Below, piece by piece: positions 1-9,668 of a DNA stretch of 64,000 bases (positions are counted from its first letter, which is position 1; each line of letters starts with the position of its first letter). The stretch is from Nitzschia sp. DOCU1 (Eukaryota; Bacillariophyta; Bacillariophyceae; Bacillariales; Bacillariaceae). The translations under genes were made by a program, and so were the position numbers. The DNA lies in contig OX595986.1 of the NCBI GenBank assembly GCA_951394045.1, positions 496,001 through 560,000 on the forward strand, in the 5' to 3' direction. The notes under the pieces are model-generated. The model ran no database searches. It was given only the letters and a program-made list of their open reading frames with translations, and was not told the DNA's origin.

Positions 1-617
1 GGCAACAACTTTTCACGGCCCAAGCGCAGCTCCCGGGCGATCAAGTCACCTGTATCCATACCATTGGCGGCTAATGAATGGTAAGCAATAGTAGGAAAGA
101 GGTCGGTTTCTGTTCGAATCTTTTCTAGTGCTTTCAACACCAGCTTTTCTCCTGAAGCATCCATGGCATTTTCACGGTTTGTTAAAAAGAGAGGATTGGT
201 ACTATAGATGCCTTGTGCCTCCAACTCGGACGTCCCAGCCCTCATAAAATGATACTTGTTCTTGAGCGGCTGTGTGTCTGGGCCGACGGGAAACTGAAGC
301 AACGAACCAGCATGTGCGGGTAGAGTAGGTAACGCAGCCGTGATTGTTCCAAGGGTGGCGAGGGTTGTAGCTGCCTGACGAAAGAGGCCACGTCGACCAA
401 TGTGAAATGAAGGAATATCCGTCTCCTGAGAAAATGGATCACTAGAGGCACCATCTGGTTGAAAACTGGCTGAAAGAAGTGTTGACTTGACGCCAGTGTT
501 TTTTCGAGACAACGAAAAGGCCGCCGTCGTCATGGAAGAACAATACATACAAAACATTGCAATGGCGACGGCCCTCGACGACATGGACGTTCCGACGGTG
601 CACTTTTTCATTCTCAT
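1..617 (-). CDS. Thylakoid-lumen protein, phosphoglycerate-mutase-like (5' part, runs off left edge)
   Basis: The frame is open from an upstream stop to the window edge, so the C-terminus is missing. The first ATG is at 617; another ATG at 584 is in frame. The N-terminus has a hydrophobic stretch ending in an ASAFAP-like TTA-AFSLS site. About 60 residues later a twin-arginine segment (GRRGLFRQAATTLA) and an AHAG cleavage site follow. Together these form the three-part presequence expected for a diatom lumen protein using the Tat route. The mature part starts near a Y-H-F-M-R-A-G motif followed by STNPLFLTNRE. This resembles the RHG region of histidine phosphatases, but Ala replaces the catalytic His. 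Targeting is well supported. The family assignment is from memory of related plant proteins and is tentative; enzymatic activity looks unlikely. Confidence 0.6.
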   Translation of the reverse strand, partial: MRMKKCTVGTSMSSRAVAIAMFCMYCSSMTTAAFSLSRKNTGVKSTLLSASFQPDGASSDPFSQETDIPSFHIGRRGLFRQAATTLATLGTITAALPTLPAHAGSLLQFPVGPDTQPLKNKYHFMRAGTSELEAQGIYSTNPLFLTNRENAMDASGEKLVLKALEKIRTETDLFPTIAYHSLAANGMDTGDLIARELRLGREKLL

Positions 618-1430
618 TTAACTTTTTCTCGAACAACGTCAATGGCAAACTGTGGTGTAACAAACTATTTCGAGGGCATCACAATCACGGATGGAAGGAT
701 ACCTCTTCTTCTATTGATTTCTTTGTTCCGTCGCCTCACGTTGACAGACCAGCCGGTCATTGGCACCGCAGCAAACAGAATCCTTTCAAAGAAAGGGAGA
801 AGGTCGTCCTTCGATTCTTTCTGGATTCTTTGGGAATGAAAGATACGACATCATCGTTGCAATGCGGCGTTGCTATTGGCCGAGGGCGCAAGTCCTATTT
901 GGATCCCGTGCCGGCACGCTCGAGATGCGTGTCAAGCGCGCGACCGCTATTGAGAAAGATATGACCCTTGCTCTAGTACCTACAATAAATACCTATACCA
1001 GGTATACCAACACTCCATTCATATCCAGTCGCCAAAAGGCTGACAAAATGACGATGCATATCGCAACACCAAAGCACAATTCTTTGACGATGTTGCACCT
1101 CTCGGCAACTATAACGACAAGCTATCGACATTGTTGTTGTTTCCTCCTCTCACTAGAGCAGTAGGATTGAAATCCCTCACAACGACAAGCCGCTGGTTTC
1201 TCTACGCGACAGTGTGCAAAGTGTCATGGCGATGCGAACCGCGAGTAGTCACGAATGAATGAGATTGGCGTCGATCCCAAAGCACGCTGGCTAAAGGGTT
1301 CTGATTATTGTGTTGATGCGTTACCCATCATCGCCACATCCAGACGCAGAGCAGATGTTTGCCTGGCTTTAGCATCTCAACACCATGAGACGCCCACAAA
1401 ACTCAAACACTGCACATTCGTTTCTCCGCC
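618..1430. other. Intergenic region between divergent genes
   Basis: About 0.8 kb between the lumen-protein gene (minus) and the membrane-protein gene (plus), so it should hold both promoters. Short open frames occur, but none has a recognisable domain or targeting signal. No clear repeat or RNA gene was seen. Confidence 0.5.
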
Positions 1431-2312
1431 ATGATACCCTTTCCAATCCCCCCGATCACTCCAGTGGAAGAACATCTCAACTCGGTGGGTCCCCAGGATC
1501 CGCCCCTTTTGATGGACTTGCTATCTTTGGATACCAAATATGCAATCGCCTTTTGGTTTGAAATCGCTCTCCTCGTATGCGGCGTTCTCTCCCTTTTGGA
1601 AGAGCACAAGTTCCGCAGATACCTTCACTTCAAGCAAGGCTGGAATGAGACCGACCCCAAGATTCCCATGCTCGCCTTTGACTGGTATGCTTTGCGATCA
1701 TCCTTAGCCATGGTGACTCATGCACTCAATTGGCTCCTCTATGACGCTGTGGGATTGAAGCCTACTGCGGTGTATGCGATTGCTGGAATACCCTTTGCCC
1801 TCATTGCGCTTCATTCGATTCTCAACGATATCCCCAAGGATGCCCACTTTACCAACAAGGCGGATTTCCAAACCTTGCTCATGAACACCACCGTGCTTTT
1901 CTTGCTGTGCATTGACTCGCCATATCTCTTGCTGGCCGAACGAATAAACAGCATCTTGACGTTTATTGCAGCGCAGCAGCTGTACTGGTCACCAGCTGCG
2001 ATTGCTTGGATTTATCAAATGCCGCGTCATAACGCTGAAGAACCAGTCATGGTTCATCATATCAACTTTTTCGGATATTGGTTGCTTGTCATGATAACGT
2101 TGGGCGGCGCATTGGTTTGGCAGAATCCACAAGTCGGGGACGAGGATGGCCGGGAAGCTATGCTCACAGCCCTAGGCGCCAGTTTGATAGTGGGTATCGT
2201 AGGCTATGCACCGATTCTGAAGGATGCCCGCGTATTTGTTCGAAACATGAGCACTTGTTACATATGGATGTTCACCTCGTTTGGGGTGGCGCTCTCGATA
2301 CTTGTGCTGTAG
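1431..2312 (+). CDS. Multi-pass membrane protein of unknown function
   Basis: A 293-residue intronless frame starting at ATG. I do not recognise the family. Roughly seven hydrophobic segments are visible: about residues 37-58, 85-105, 112-130, 147-170, 178-197, 217-232 and 246-290. The loops between them are short and polar, including HKFRRYLHFKQGW after the first segment. There is no ASAFAP-type presequence, so an endomembrane or plasma-membrane location is more likely than plastid. It converges with the FCP gene downstream. Long hydrophobic blocks and the absence of internal stops support a real gene; function is open. Confidence 0.75.
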   Translation: MIPFPIPPITPVEEHLNSVGPQDPPLLMDLLSLDTKYAIAFWFEIALLVCGVLSLLEEHKFRRYLHFKQGWNETDPKIPMLAFDWYALRSSLAMVTHALNWLLYDAVGLKPTAVYAIAGIPFALIALHSILNDIPKDAHFTNKADFQTLLMNTTVLFLLCIDSPYLLLAERINSILTFIAAQQLYWSPAAIAWIYQMPRHNAEEPVMVHHINFFGYWLLVMITLGGALVWQNPQVGDEDGREAMLTALGASLIVGIVGYAPILKDARVFVRNMSTCYIWMFTSFGVALSILVL

Positions 2313-3196
2313 TGCTGGTCCACTGAACATGACTCCATATTGGATGAGGATGCAAGAAATTCCATCGTTACTTTCCCATTTTATCATCTACTTTATATAT
2401 CAAATCATAGACATACACATGAACATTTTCGAATGGTCGAATCGTTAACGCTAGTCAGACTTCATCGCGGCTTCGTTGTCATGTCGTATCCTAGAATTGC
2501 AGCAACGCTAAGCAGACAACTGACTGACTCGATCCTATCTCAGAAAGTCGTGGAGGTTGGTATATTTTAACATTCAACAAAGTAGTATACTATGTCTGGT
2601 GCGACTTTCGAATCGAAATGGTTCGCACAGGATTCCAGCTTCTGACGCACCAGTGCCGCATAAAAGTGGTGGCCTACTGGTACTCTTCCTGCTTTGATAT
2701 TAGTACCCTCCGGCGATTTGGCGAGATCGTCTCTCTCAAGCGTCAAGGTAGCGTCTAGAATGGATAGCGTGCACTCTTGCCAGCTTTATTAGTAGATAGT
2801 ACCTTTAGCTAGCCAGTACATGCATGAAGCGGTGCGGGAGGGGTCTCTGCCACATTTATTCGGAGGAGTCGTATAATTTTACGCCCGCCGCCGTGCGCAT
2901 AAGAGAAACTAAGGTAGTTCTTGAAGTGAAAAGTGCCGATCTTTTTCGGAACTCTTTGGCCGCGAGCCGGATCTGGCTGGCCTTGACCTCGACTTCAACT
3001 TCGGGCGCTGCCAGGAGGTTATCATTAGTAAACACCATGCCGACCATTTCCCTGTCGTTTCGCTCCACCTACCGAGCGAGGTAGGCGTACTTGGTGGAAC
3101 TGTTATAGAACTAATGTATAGAACGAAAGTGTTGAGAATACTCAAGATACTAATTTAGCGGTACATAGTGTCGAGCGATCTCAAGAGAGTATCAAC
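2313..3196. other. Intergenic region with a doubtful small ORF
   Basis: Lies between the convergent 3' ends of the membrane-protein gene and the FCP gene. A minus-strand frame at about 2856-3068 has a fairly protein-like composition (repeated E-V, then basic K/R residues). It starts with a non-ATG codon and has no recognisable domain. It may be a gene relic. Nothing else stands out. Confidence 0.35.
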
Positions 3197-3793
3197 TTAG
3201 GCGCTGGGGAAGAAGTCAGCAACGTTTCCGAGCTTGTCGTGGACCATGAGGGCCAACATACCCATTTGGGCGGCACGGCCTTGGTTCAGCTCAACGGCAC
3301 GCTTGGAAAGCTTGGTCTCTTCATCGAAGGAGTCCCAGCCAAGGTCGAAGAAGTCATTGCGGAAGTCACCAACGAACTCTCCTCCGGTGATGTCCTTCAT
3401 GACGGCAAGCTCCAAGAATCCAACGAAAAGAAGGACTTGAAGAGCACCGGCAACAGGGACAGCGAAGGAGGCATCCCATCCGTATCCAAGGTCGGAGAAC
3501 TTGGTTCCGTCCATGGCGATGTTTCCGGGAAGGTAGATACCGGCGGCGTTGACCAAGTATCCGACAACACCCAACATGCAGATGCGTCCGTGCTTGATCT
3601 CGACGTATCGGAGGCGGTCGAACTTCTCTTGGTCACCATCGGCAACAAGGCCAAGGGGATCGAAGAATCCAAGAGGAGGCTGGGCTCCAAGCTCGTTCTC
3701 GAAGGCAGCCAACGAGGTGGAGGTGGCGGCTTGCTTAGCGGGGGCGAAAGCAGCGGCGGTGGCGATAAGGGAGGCAAGGACGGCGGTCTTCAT
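3197..3793 (-). CDS. Fucoxanthin-chlorophyll a/c-binding protein (Lhcf type)
   Basis: A 198-residue light-harvesting antenna protein that binds fucoxanthin and chlorophyll a/c in the thylakoid membrane. The ATG at 3793 is chosen because it starts the typical presequence MKTAVLASLIATAAAFAPAK: an ER signal peptide with a perfect AFAP plastid motif. The longer open frame upstream is ignored. The first transmembrane helix carries E-I-K-H-G-R and the third carries E-L-N-Q-G-R-A-A, the paired Glu/Arg signatures of the LHC fold. A middle hydrophobic helix (GALQVLLFVGFLELAV) lies between them, and the C-terminus ends in DFFPSA. Length and arrangement match the Lhcf group. The exact paralogue number cannot be fixed without a database. 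Confidence 0.96.
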   Translation of the reverse strand: MKTAVLASLIATAAAFAPAKQAATSTSLAAFENELGAQPPLGFFDPLGLVADGDQEKFDRLRYVEIKHGRICMLGVVGYLVNAAGIYLPGNIAMDGTKFSDLGYGWDASFAVPVAGALQVLLFVGFLELAVMKDITGGEFVGDFRNDFFDLGWDSFDEETKLSKRAVELNQGRAAQMGMLALMVHDKLGNVADFFPSA

Positions 3794-5607
3794 GTTTGAT
3801 CGTTGACTATTCCAAATGAAAATTGTGAGACGAAAGTGTGGCGAAGTCTCGAAGGCTTCCTTAGGTTTCCTCGTTGGATCCACTGTCAAGTTGCACGAAA
3901 AGATACGCTTCGGTGGCGATTTCTCACTTTAGGAACCCGGTGGTTGTCAACCCAAGCAGTACAATTTGTACATATTCCTACACGTAGAATTTTGGTCATT
4001 GATGTCGTGCGTCCACTCCAGCTTCGAAGCTGCCAGATGGTGTTTGGAGAATTTAACGTCGTGGTTTGATCCTATTTGTCAAAGCACGAAAATTCCGTCC
4101 GCTCTGGTGTCCCTGACGAGAATTGCCCGACGACAATATTTTTCGCATGGTGGCAGACTGCAACTAGAAAAAGATACCTCCGACGACGCGTCGACGCGAA
4201 GCGACAGCCGACAGAAAAATATCCATACAGCGTGCACGCGCAGTAGCAGGACCGAATTGAAGGCTTGGATCCAAAGATGTTTTGTGGTTTGCTCTAGAGA
4301 CCTTTTGAATACTCCTTTGTGCTCTTTTCTCGTCAAGAAATCGGGGTCGAGTAGAATGGAGAAGATTCAAAAAATCTTATAACGATATCTTTGATCGTAC
4401 AATTCATCAGGTCGAGGCATGAGAACTACGGGGATGGCATCGTGCACCACATTTCGAACACAGAGGAAATAACAAGTTATGTTGATGAGACACCCTTCAT
4501 TCAAAGTATACCCGTCCCACTTTTGTACAAAGTGTGTCAAATGAGTTGTTGACACAAGTTTCAGGGGGGCGCAGTAGATCCGGCGACAAATACCAATCGA
4601 TACAAGATTCGTTTCTTGTTACAGTATCGTAATTGACATGGTTGACATGCCCCCCCCCCCCCCCCCCCCCAACAAGATATCTTTTGCTGCTGTCATCTAT
4701 GGCAAACGTGAGACATTGGTTCTAAACCTTGTCGGCGTGGCAGCCCCCAAGTTGGTAGGCTTTACTAGTCGGCCCCCAATGAACCGCCTTTCTTGCTCCT
4801 CCAAGATGGACCAGGAATTCGATCCGTACACATCATGCGATACTGACACATCGAGAGGAGCGTGTGTCCCACTTGATCTTTGAGAGGTCCGTGTTGTAAT
4901 AGTTCTATTGAGCAAACATGCGTCTGTGCAACAATAACAAAGGTCGAATCGTTTTGACGAAAAATGGTTGGCGCATAACTACTCCGAGTACTATCTATCA
5001 CTTCACAGACTAGTACAACTTTCTTGATATTCTTTTATTGTCAGCACATTGACAGCGTCTCGGTTCATATAGGTGAATGCTTTCCTTCTTGATAGAAGGG
5101 ATTTTGTCTGGACATAAAATGCGTCCGAGTGTAAGGTAGCCATCATCGTCGTCCATCAAAATGCCATCGTATGGTTTTATGGATAAAAGTGTTCCAGCAA
5201 GTCGTCTGGTTTTCAGAAATGACTAATCTGATTGATTTCATCCGACTCGCGGAGCCTGACCCTGACATCGATAGGTCCCGATCGTGGCATAGTCCATCCT
5301 CCTTATCCAATCACATCATCGCATATGGTTGGGTGTGCGCGCGCGGAGCGTCACACAGAGTGTTTTTTTTACTCCAGTGCACTGCGTCTGTGTACGATAC
5401 CGGTTCGTTCCCCTCCTTCCGCTGCCAATTTTGTTCTCTGAGCAATAAACGAGCCATTTCACTTCTACTGTACTGCCGGCGTTTTCCTGCAGTTGGGATA
5501 ATCACTCCACTGTTCAACAAAAGCATTACACTTCTCTTTGCTGCGAGGGGTAACTCGTTTCAGTAGCCCTACCGCTTCGTATCGGATTGACGACCCGTTT
5601 TCCAGGG
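3794..5607. other. Long intergenic region with homopolymer tract
   Basis: About 1.8 kb between the divergent FCP (minus) and GPCR (plus) genes. The left part should hold the FCP promoter. It contains a run of 21 C residues. No open frame has a recognisable domain. Because the GPCR frame lacks a signal peptide, a short upstream coding exon could lie in the right part, but no convincing candidate was found. Confidence 0.5.
4650..4670. repeat. Poly-C homopolymer, 21 nt
   Basis: An uninterrupted run of 21 cytosines in intergenic DNA. It creates an artificial proline-rich open frame on the plus strand. The exact length is likely variable or uncertain in sequencing. Confidence 0.95.
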
Positions 5608-8391
5608 ATGACGTCGTACGACTTTTATGACCTCTATCGAGATCCAGTCGCGTCTGGCAGGGTGACAACCTTTCCCTTGGTTGGTGCCGAGGATGAAAAC
5701 ACTACGGTGGCTACTCACGTGGGTCGAAATCTCCACTGGGTTCAAGAAACCGGCGAGATCCTTTGCCATGTTCCTATCATCTTTCGGTGGAGCGATGGGG
5801 ATTTGGAGGATGTTTCAGACGATGCGTTTGGTGGCGCAGCGGCAGCGTTAATGGCCATGCACCATTTTAACAATGGTATCAACACCATCGTCGAAGGGCT
5901 GGATAAGGTTCATGAGCAGTGTCCTATCCGATTTACAACGGAACTGATTGACTCGCAGTCGAGTGGTACTGTGGCTATGCAGGCTTTGACGCGCTTGTTA
6001 ACCCGACGGCCCGACGACGTGGAAACGCCTCAGCCGTGCGCCTTGCTGGGATCAAGCTGGAGCTCGATCACTAAAAAGTTGGCAACGGTTACAGGAGTTT
6101 ACGATCTACTACAAGTGACCTCATCGGCTTCGAGTGTTGAGTTAGACGATGCTGCAGAATACCCTTTGTTTGCTAGAACACATCCGTCAGATGCTAGTAT
6201 GGCTTTCTTGAGTATGGACTATTTATATACTCAGCTGAACGTGGAATACGTGGCTGTGCTCTATATCGACAATGATTTTGGAAAAGCTTACAATTCAGAG
6301 CTACTGAAGTACGCGGCTCAATACAACATGACCATGGTTTCAGAAGGCTTTCGAGAAGAGGCGTCGGAAGTAGAAATCGATAGTTCGCTGAGACGCCTCA
6401 AGGCGACAGGCTTTCGATACTTTTTGGGTGTATTTTTCTCAAGCGATTATGAACGAGTCATGACGCGGGCCCTCGAGTTAGATATTGCTGGTCCCGAAAC
6501 GTTCTGGATGTTCAATGGGGCACTGGCCTCCATGTTTATCAATGGTGAGCTCGAAGTCGTTCAAGATTCGCCCTTGGCAAGGGCTACCTTTGGAACAGCT
6601 ATTTTGTCCGACGAAGGAGGTCTACCAGGATTGGATGTCTACCACGATCGGTTCTTGGCTCAATGGAAAGCCATCGCCTACAACGAAGAACTTCTTACGT
6701 ACATCAACTCCAAGCAACCCAAGTCTGAAAACCTTTCATTCATTCGTACCCCGAGTTACTTTGAGTCAGTGGCGCCAAGCCACATTGCAGCATTTAGTTT
6801 CGATGCCGTTGTTGGCCTAGGGCTGTCCGCTTGCAAGTTTTTCAGTGAGATACCGCGGACGAAGCCAGAAACGGTTTTCACGGGTGAAGAGCATCACGCC
6901 GAATTCATCCAGAATACGTTCCACGGGGCTAGTGGAGAAGTCGTCATCGGTCCCGAAACCTTTTCTCGAAGAGCTGATTCCACGTACCACGTGGTTTCCA
7001 ACATTTTACCAATACAAGGTCGGTCCTCCACGGGCGATGGAATCGAATTTTTCTCGGGGCGGCCGTGGATTGTCTTTGATACGGCGACGCAATCCTGGAG
7101 GAGATACGACACTGCCAACGAATTCTTCTACTCCAGCGATACGACTGTGCCGCCACAACAACTCCCGCCTGTGCAGACGGACAATTCGGAAATTTCTCCA
7201 GCGGTGCGAGGGATTTGTTTGTCTTTGGGTGGTTTGGCAATGGCCATGTCAATTGGTTTTTACGTCTACTGCTGCATAGTTCATCGAAAGGCCCGCGTAA
7301 TCAACGCCGCCCAGCCCTTTTTCTTGGGGTTGATTTGTATGGGATCTTTGATTTTGGCTTCTGCCATCATTCCGGCCTCAATTGATGATACGATTGCTTC
7401 CGCGAGAGGTGCCGACGTGGCGTGTATAGCCCAGTATTGGCTGTTTCCAATCGGCTTTTGTCTGATCTTCTCGGCGCTCTTTAGCAAACTATGGCGAATC
7501 AATAAATTGATCGGAATGGCCTCGACCTTCAAAAGGATCCAGGTGACACCGATGGATGTTATTATCCCTCTCGTTGTCCTGATGGGGAGCAATTTGGCCA
7601 TCCTGATCGTGTGGACGATTTTGGATCCTCCTCACTACGAACGTGAAGTACTGGAATATGATGCATATGGGCGACCAACTGAAACGCGGGGATATTGCGA
7701 TTCAGAGCACCGAGCAGCCTTCTTGTACCCACTAGTAGCAGTGAATGGAGTGGCATTGATTCTCGCGCTTTGGCAGGCCTGGATTGGACGTGGCATAACT
7801 ACCGACTTTAGCGAGTCGAAGTACATTGCTATGGCGACTGCCTGCATCTTTCAAGCCATCTTTATGGGTGTTCCAATCACGGTCATTGCGGGCGACGATT
7901 CAACGGCCTTTCTCTTTGTCTTTACGACGATTATCTTGGTGATTTGCTTCTCAATCCTACTCCTGATTTTTGTGCCCAAGGTTTGGGCGATACATAACAA
8001 GGATCCAGATGCCCCACTGGGCACCATGGCATCCACAATATCGATCCGCGGCAAAAAGGTTTCTACTCGTTTGGGTGGAAGTACAAGCTACAGGGGATCA
8101 CCCAGTGCTCGAGTAACCATGAGCGGGGAATTGGTTCCCATTGTAGATGGTTCGGAGCAATGGATGGGGCCATCGGGAATGTCTGGTGGTCAGATGAGTT
8201 CCGTGGCCGACAGTTCCAAGAATGACAGTGAACAGAAGCGTCAGATGAGTTCCGTGGCCGACAGTTCCAAGAATGACAGTGAACAGAAGCGTCAGATGAG
8301 TTCCGTGGCCGACAGTTCCAAGAATGACAGTGAACAGAAGCGCACTTCTTCCTACGATGTTGCTAGCGACGACGACTTTAACTGTGAATAA
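5608..8391 (+). CDS. Class C (GABA-B-like) G-protein-coupled receptor
   Basis: A 927-residue receptor-like protein. Residues ~55-500 resemble the bilobed periplasmic-binding-protein-like ligand domain of class C GPCRs, with an internal stretch YIDNDFGKAYNSELLKYAAQ typical of that fold. Seven hydrophobic helices follow at ~533-795. TM3 ends in FSALFSKLWRINKL, TM6 is preceded by SESKYIAMA, and TM7 ends in LLLIFVPKVW, all characteristic of the GABA-B-like 7TM family. The cytoplasmic tail is Ser-rich and has three identical 17-residue repeats. The first in-frame ATG is at 5608. No signal peptide follows it, although the domain should be extracellular, so a missed 5' exon is possible. Ligand and G-protein partner are unknown. 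Confidence 0.88.
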   Translation: MTSYDFYDLYRDPVASGRVTTFPLVGAEDENTTVATHVGRNLHWVQETGEILCHVPIIFRWSDGDLEDVSDDAFGGAAAALMAMHHFNNGINTIVEGLDKVHEQCPIRFTTELIDSQSSGTVAMQALTRLLTRRPDDVETPQPCALLGSSWSSITKKLATVTGVYDLLQVTSSASSVELDDAAEYPLFARTHPSDASMAFLSMDYLYTQLNVEYVAVLYIDNDFGKAYNSELLKYAAQYNMTMVSEGFREEASEVEIDSSLRRLKATGFRYFLGVFFSSDYERVMTRALELDIAGPETFWMFNGALASMFINGELEVVQDSPLARATFGTAILSDEGGLPGLDVYHDRFLAQWKAIAYNEELLTYINSKQPKSENLSFIRTPSYFESVAPSHIAAFSFDAVVGLGLSACKFFSEIPRTKPETVFTGEEHHAEFIQNTFHGASGEVVIGPETFSRRADSTYHVVSNILPIQGRSSTGDGIEFFSGRPWIVFDTATQSWRRYDTANEFFYSSDTTVPPQQLPPVQTDNSEISPAVRGICLSLGGLAMAMSIGFYVYCCIVHRKARVINAAQPFFLGLICMGSLILASAIIPASIDDTIASARGADVACIAQYWLFPIGFCLIFSALFSKLWRINKLIGMASTFKRIQVTPMDVIIPLVVLMGSNLAILIVWTILDPPHYEREVLEYDAYGRPTETRGYCDSEHRAAFLYPLVAVNGVALILALWQAWIGRGITTDFSESKYIAMATACIFQAIFMGVPITVIAGDDSTAFLFVFTTIILVICFSILLLIFVPKVWAIHNKDPDAPLGTMASTISIRGKKVSTRLGGSTSYRGSPSARVTMSGELVPIVDGSEQWMGPSGMSGGQMSSVADSSKNDSEQKRQMSSVADSSKNDSEQKRQMSSVADSSKNDSEQKRTSSYDVASDDDFNCE
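8191..8343 (+). repeat. Three 51-bp tandem repeats in the GPCR tail
   Basis: Three in-frame copies of a 51-bp unit encoding QMSSVADSSKNDSEQKR. They differ only at the last base of the third unit. The near-perfect identity points to recent expansion, and copy number may be polymorphic. Confidence 0.97.
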
Positions 8392-8654
8392 TATCGATCA
8401 TCGGTTATTATAGATTATATGTTGGGAAGTATTTACTTTGTCGATACTATAATAGTTCCGTTGACCAATCTGTTTCGTCCCTCTGTTGGACAAGAGTTGT
8501 CGTAGCCCGGTATTGAAGGTTGGTGGTGTTGCTCTCCCCTTGTCGTAGTTGATGCTCCCAAAGCATTCATACTTGAAATGTATTGAAACAAAAAATTGGC
8601 CTTGGTCAGCCTGAATGTGTTTTCCTCTCATTGCTGAAACGAGGATCTTTGTTT

Positions 8655-9668
8655 TTAGTAGGAAGAAGCTTCGTCGACGATATCCATGACCGCATCTGCC
8701 TTTGGTGGTTCGCCGAACATTGCACTGGCAGTGTCAAACGTATTCGCAACAGAGTTGGCAACGTCCTTAAACGTGTTAGTCGGCAACACACTGTCCAATG
8801 TCTGCTTTACTCCCTGAATGGGGGCGATGATTGTACTATCAACAGCGCTTGTCACACTGTCTTTGGTGGCTTGGATCGGGGCGACAACGTTGGCATCTAC
8901 GGCTTGGCGAATACCGTCCGTCGCCTGGCTGATCGGTGACAGGAAGCTAGCATCTATGGTACGAGTCAAGGACTCGGTAGCTTGCTGCATGGGCTGTACG
9001 ATGGTAGGGCCCGCCGCTTCCGAAATGGCTTCTGTCAACTGATCCACGTACGGAGCGGCCACTACCGCCACTTCGGATTTTGCTTCTTCGACGTAAGGAG
9101 CTGCGAATTCTGCAAAATCCTTGGAACCTTCCTGAATGACCGGAATTGCGGCTTGAACTCCATGGAAGACTGCCTTGGCAATAAAAGGCACAGCAACCTG
9201 GAGTCCGCCCCAGATTGCCACTGCCAGAGTGCCCGAGAGACTCATGAGCGACGTTAGAATCAGTCCAGGAATCTGCACCACTTCATCGCCCAGTGCCGCC
9301 GCGATATCTCCCGTCGCTGTCAATACCGAAGTGGCACCCGTATAAAACAATGCCACGCCTACCGCGATGATGCTACCTTGTACGAGCCATTCGACCCAGG
9401 GAGCATCCACACTGGAATCATTGTCATTGTCGACCTTCTTGGTGCTGCTACTACTACTAGCCAGCATGGATGGCATCAAATCTTCCAGATCATCTTGATT
9501 GCTTTCATCCGCCGAGGAAGAAACCCCCAGTGCTGAACTGGTAGTCCAATGACCAGCAGCGCGTGACGACCTCGACACTGCCACTGGCATGATCATGGGG
9601 GATTGAAAGGCTGTGACCGCCACAGCCAGAGAAACGAGAAACAGGCATTTGTCCAAAAGAACCTTCAT
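8655..9668 (-). CDS. Plastid-targeted membrane protein with 19-residue repeats
   Basis: A 337-residue protein of unknown function. The ATG at 9668 starts a signal peptide (MKVLLDKCLFLVSLAVAVTA) followed by FQSP, an ASAFAP-like plastid motif. A Ser/Asp-rich linker follows. Hydrophobic segments lie at about residues 95-120 and 137-175. The C-terminal part has amphipathic helices, including four consecutive 19-residue units (about residues 218-293) with a shared Ala/Thr-x-Asp/Gly start and a central Pro-Ile/Met. The overall look is apolipoprotein- or perilipin-like: membrane anchor plus long amphipathic helices. A role at thylakoid or plastoglobule surfaces is possible but only inferred. Confidence 0.8.
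   Translation of the reverse strand: MKVLLDKCLFLVSLAVAVTAFQSPMIMPVAVSRSSRAAGHWTTSSALGVSSSADESNQDDLEDLMPSMLASSSSSTKKVDNDNDSSVDAPWVEWLVQGSIIAVGVALFYTGATSVLTATGDIAAALGDEVVQIPGLILTSLMSLSGTLAVAIWGGLQVAVPFIAKAVFHGVQAAIPVIQEGSKDFAEFAAPYVEEAKSEVAVVAAPYVDQLTEAISEAAGPTIVQPMQQATESLTRTIDASFLSPISQATDGIRQAVDANVVAPIQATKDSVTSAVDSTIIAPIQGVKQTLDSVLPTNTFKDVANSVANTFDTASAMFGEPPKADAVMDIVDEASSY

Noticed and set aside
3239..3799. Plus-strand frames opposite the FCP gene
   Set aside because: Gly/Ser/Val-rich shadow of a strongly biased, highly recognisable FCP coding sequence.
4638..4883. Proline-rich plus-strand frame
   Set aside because: Created by the poly-C run; no other coding evidence.
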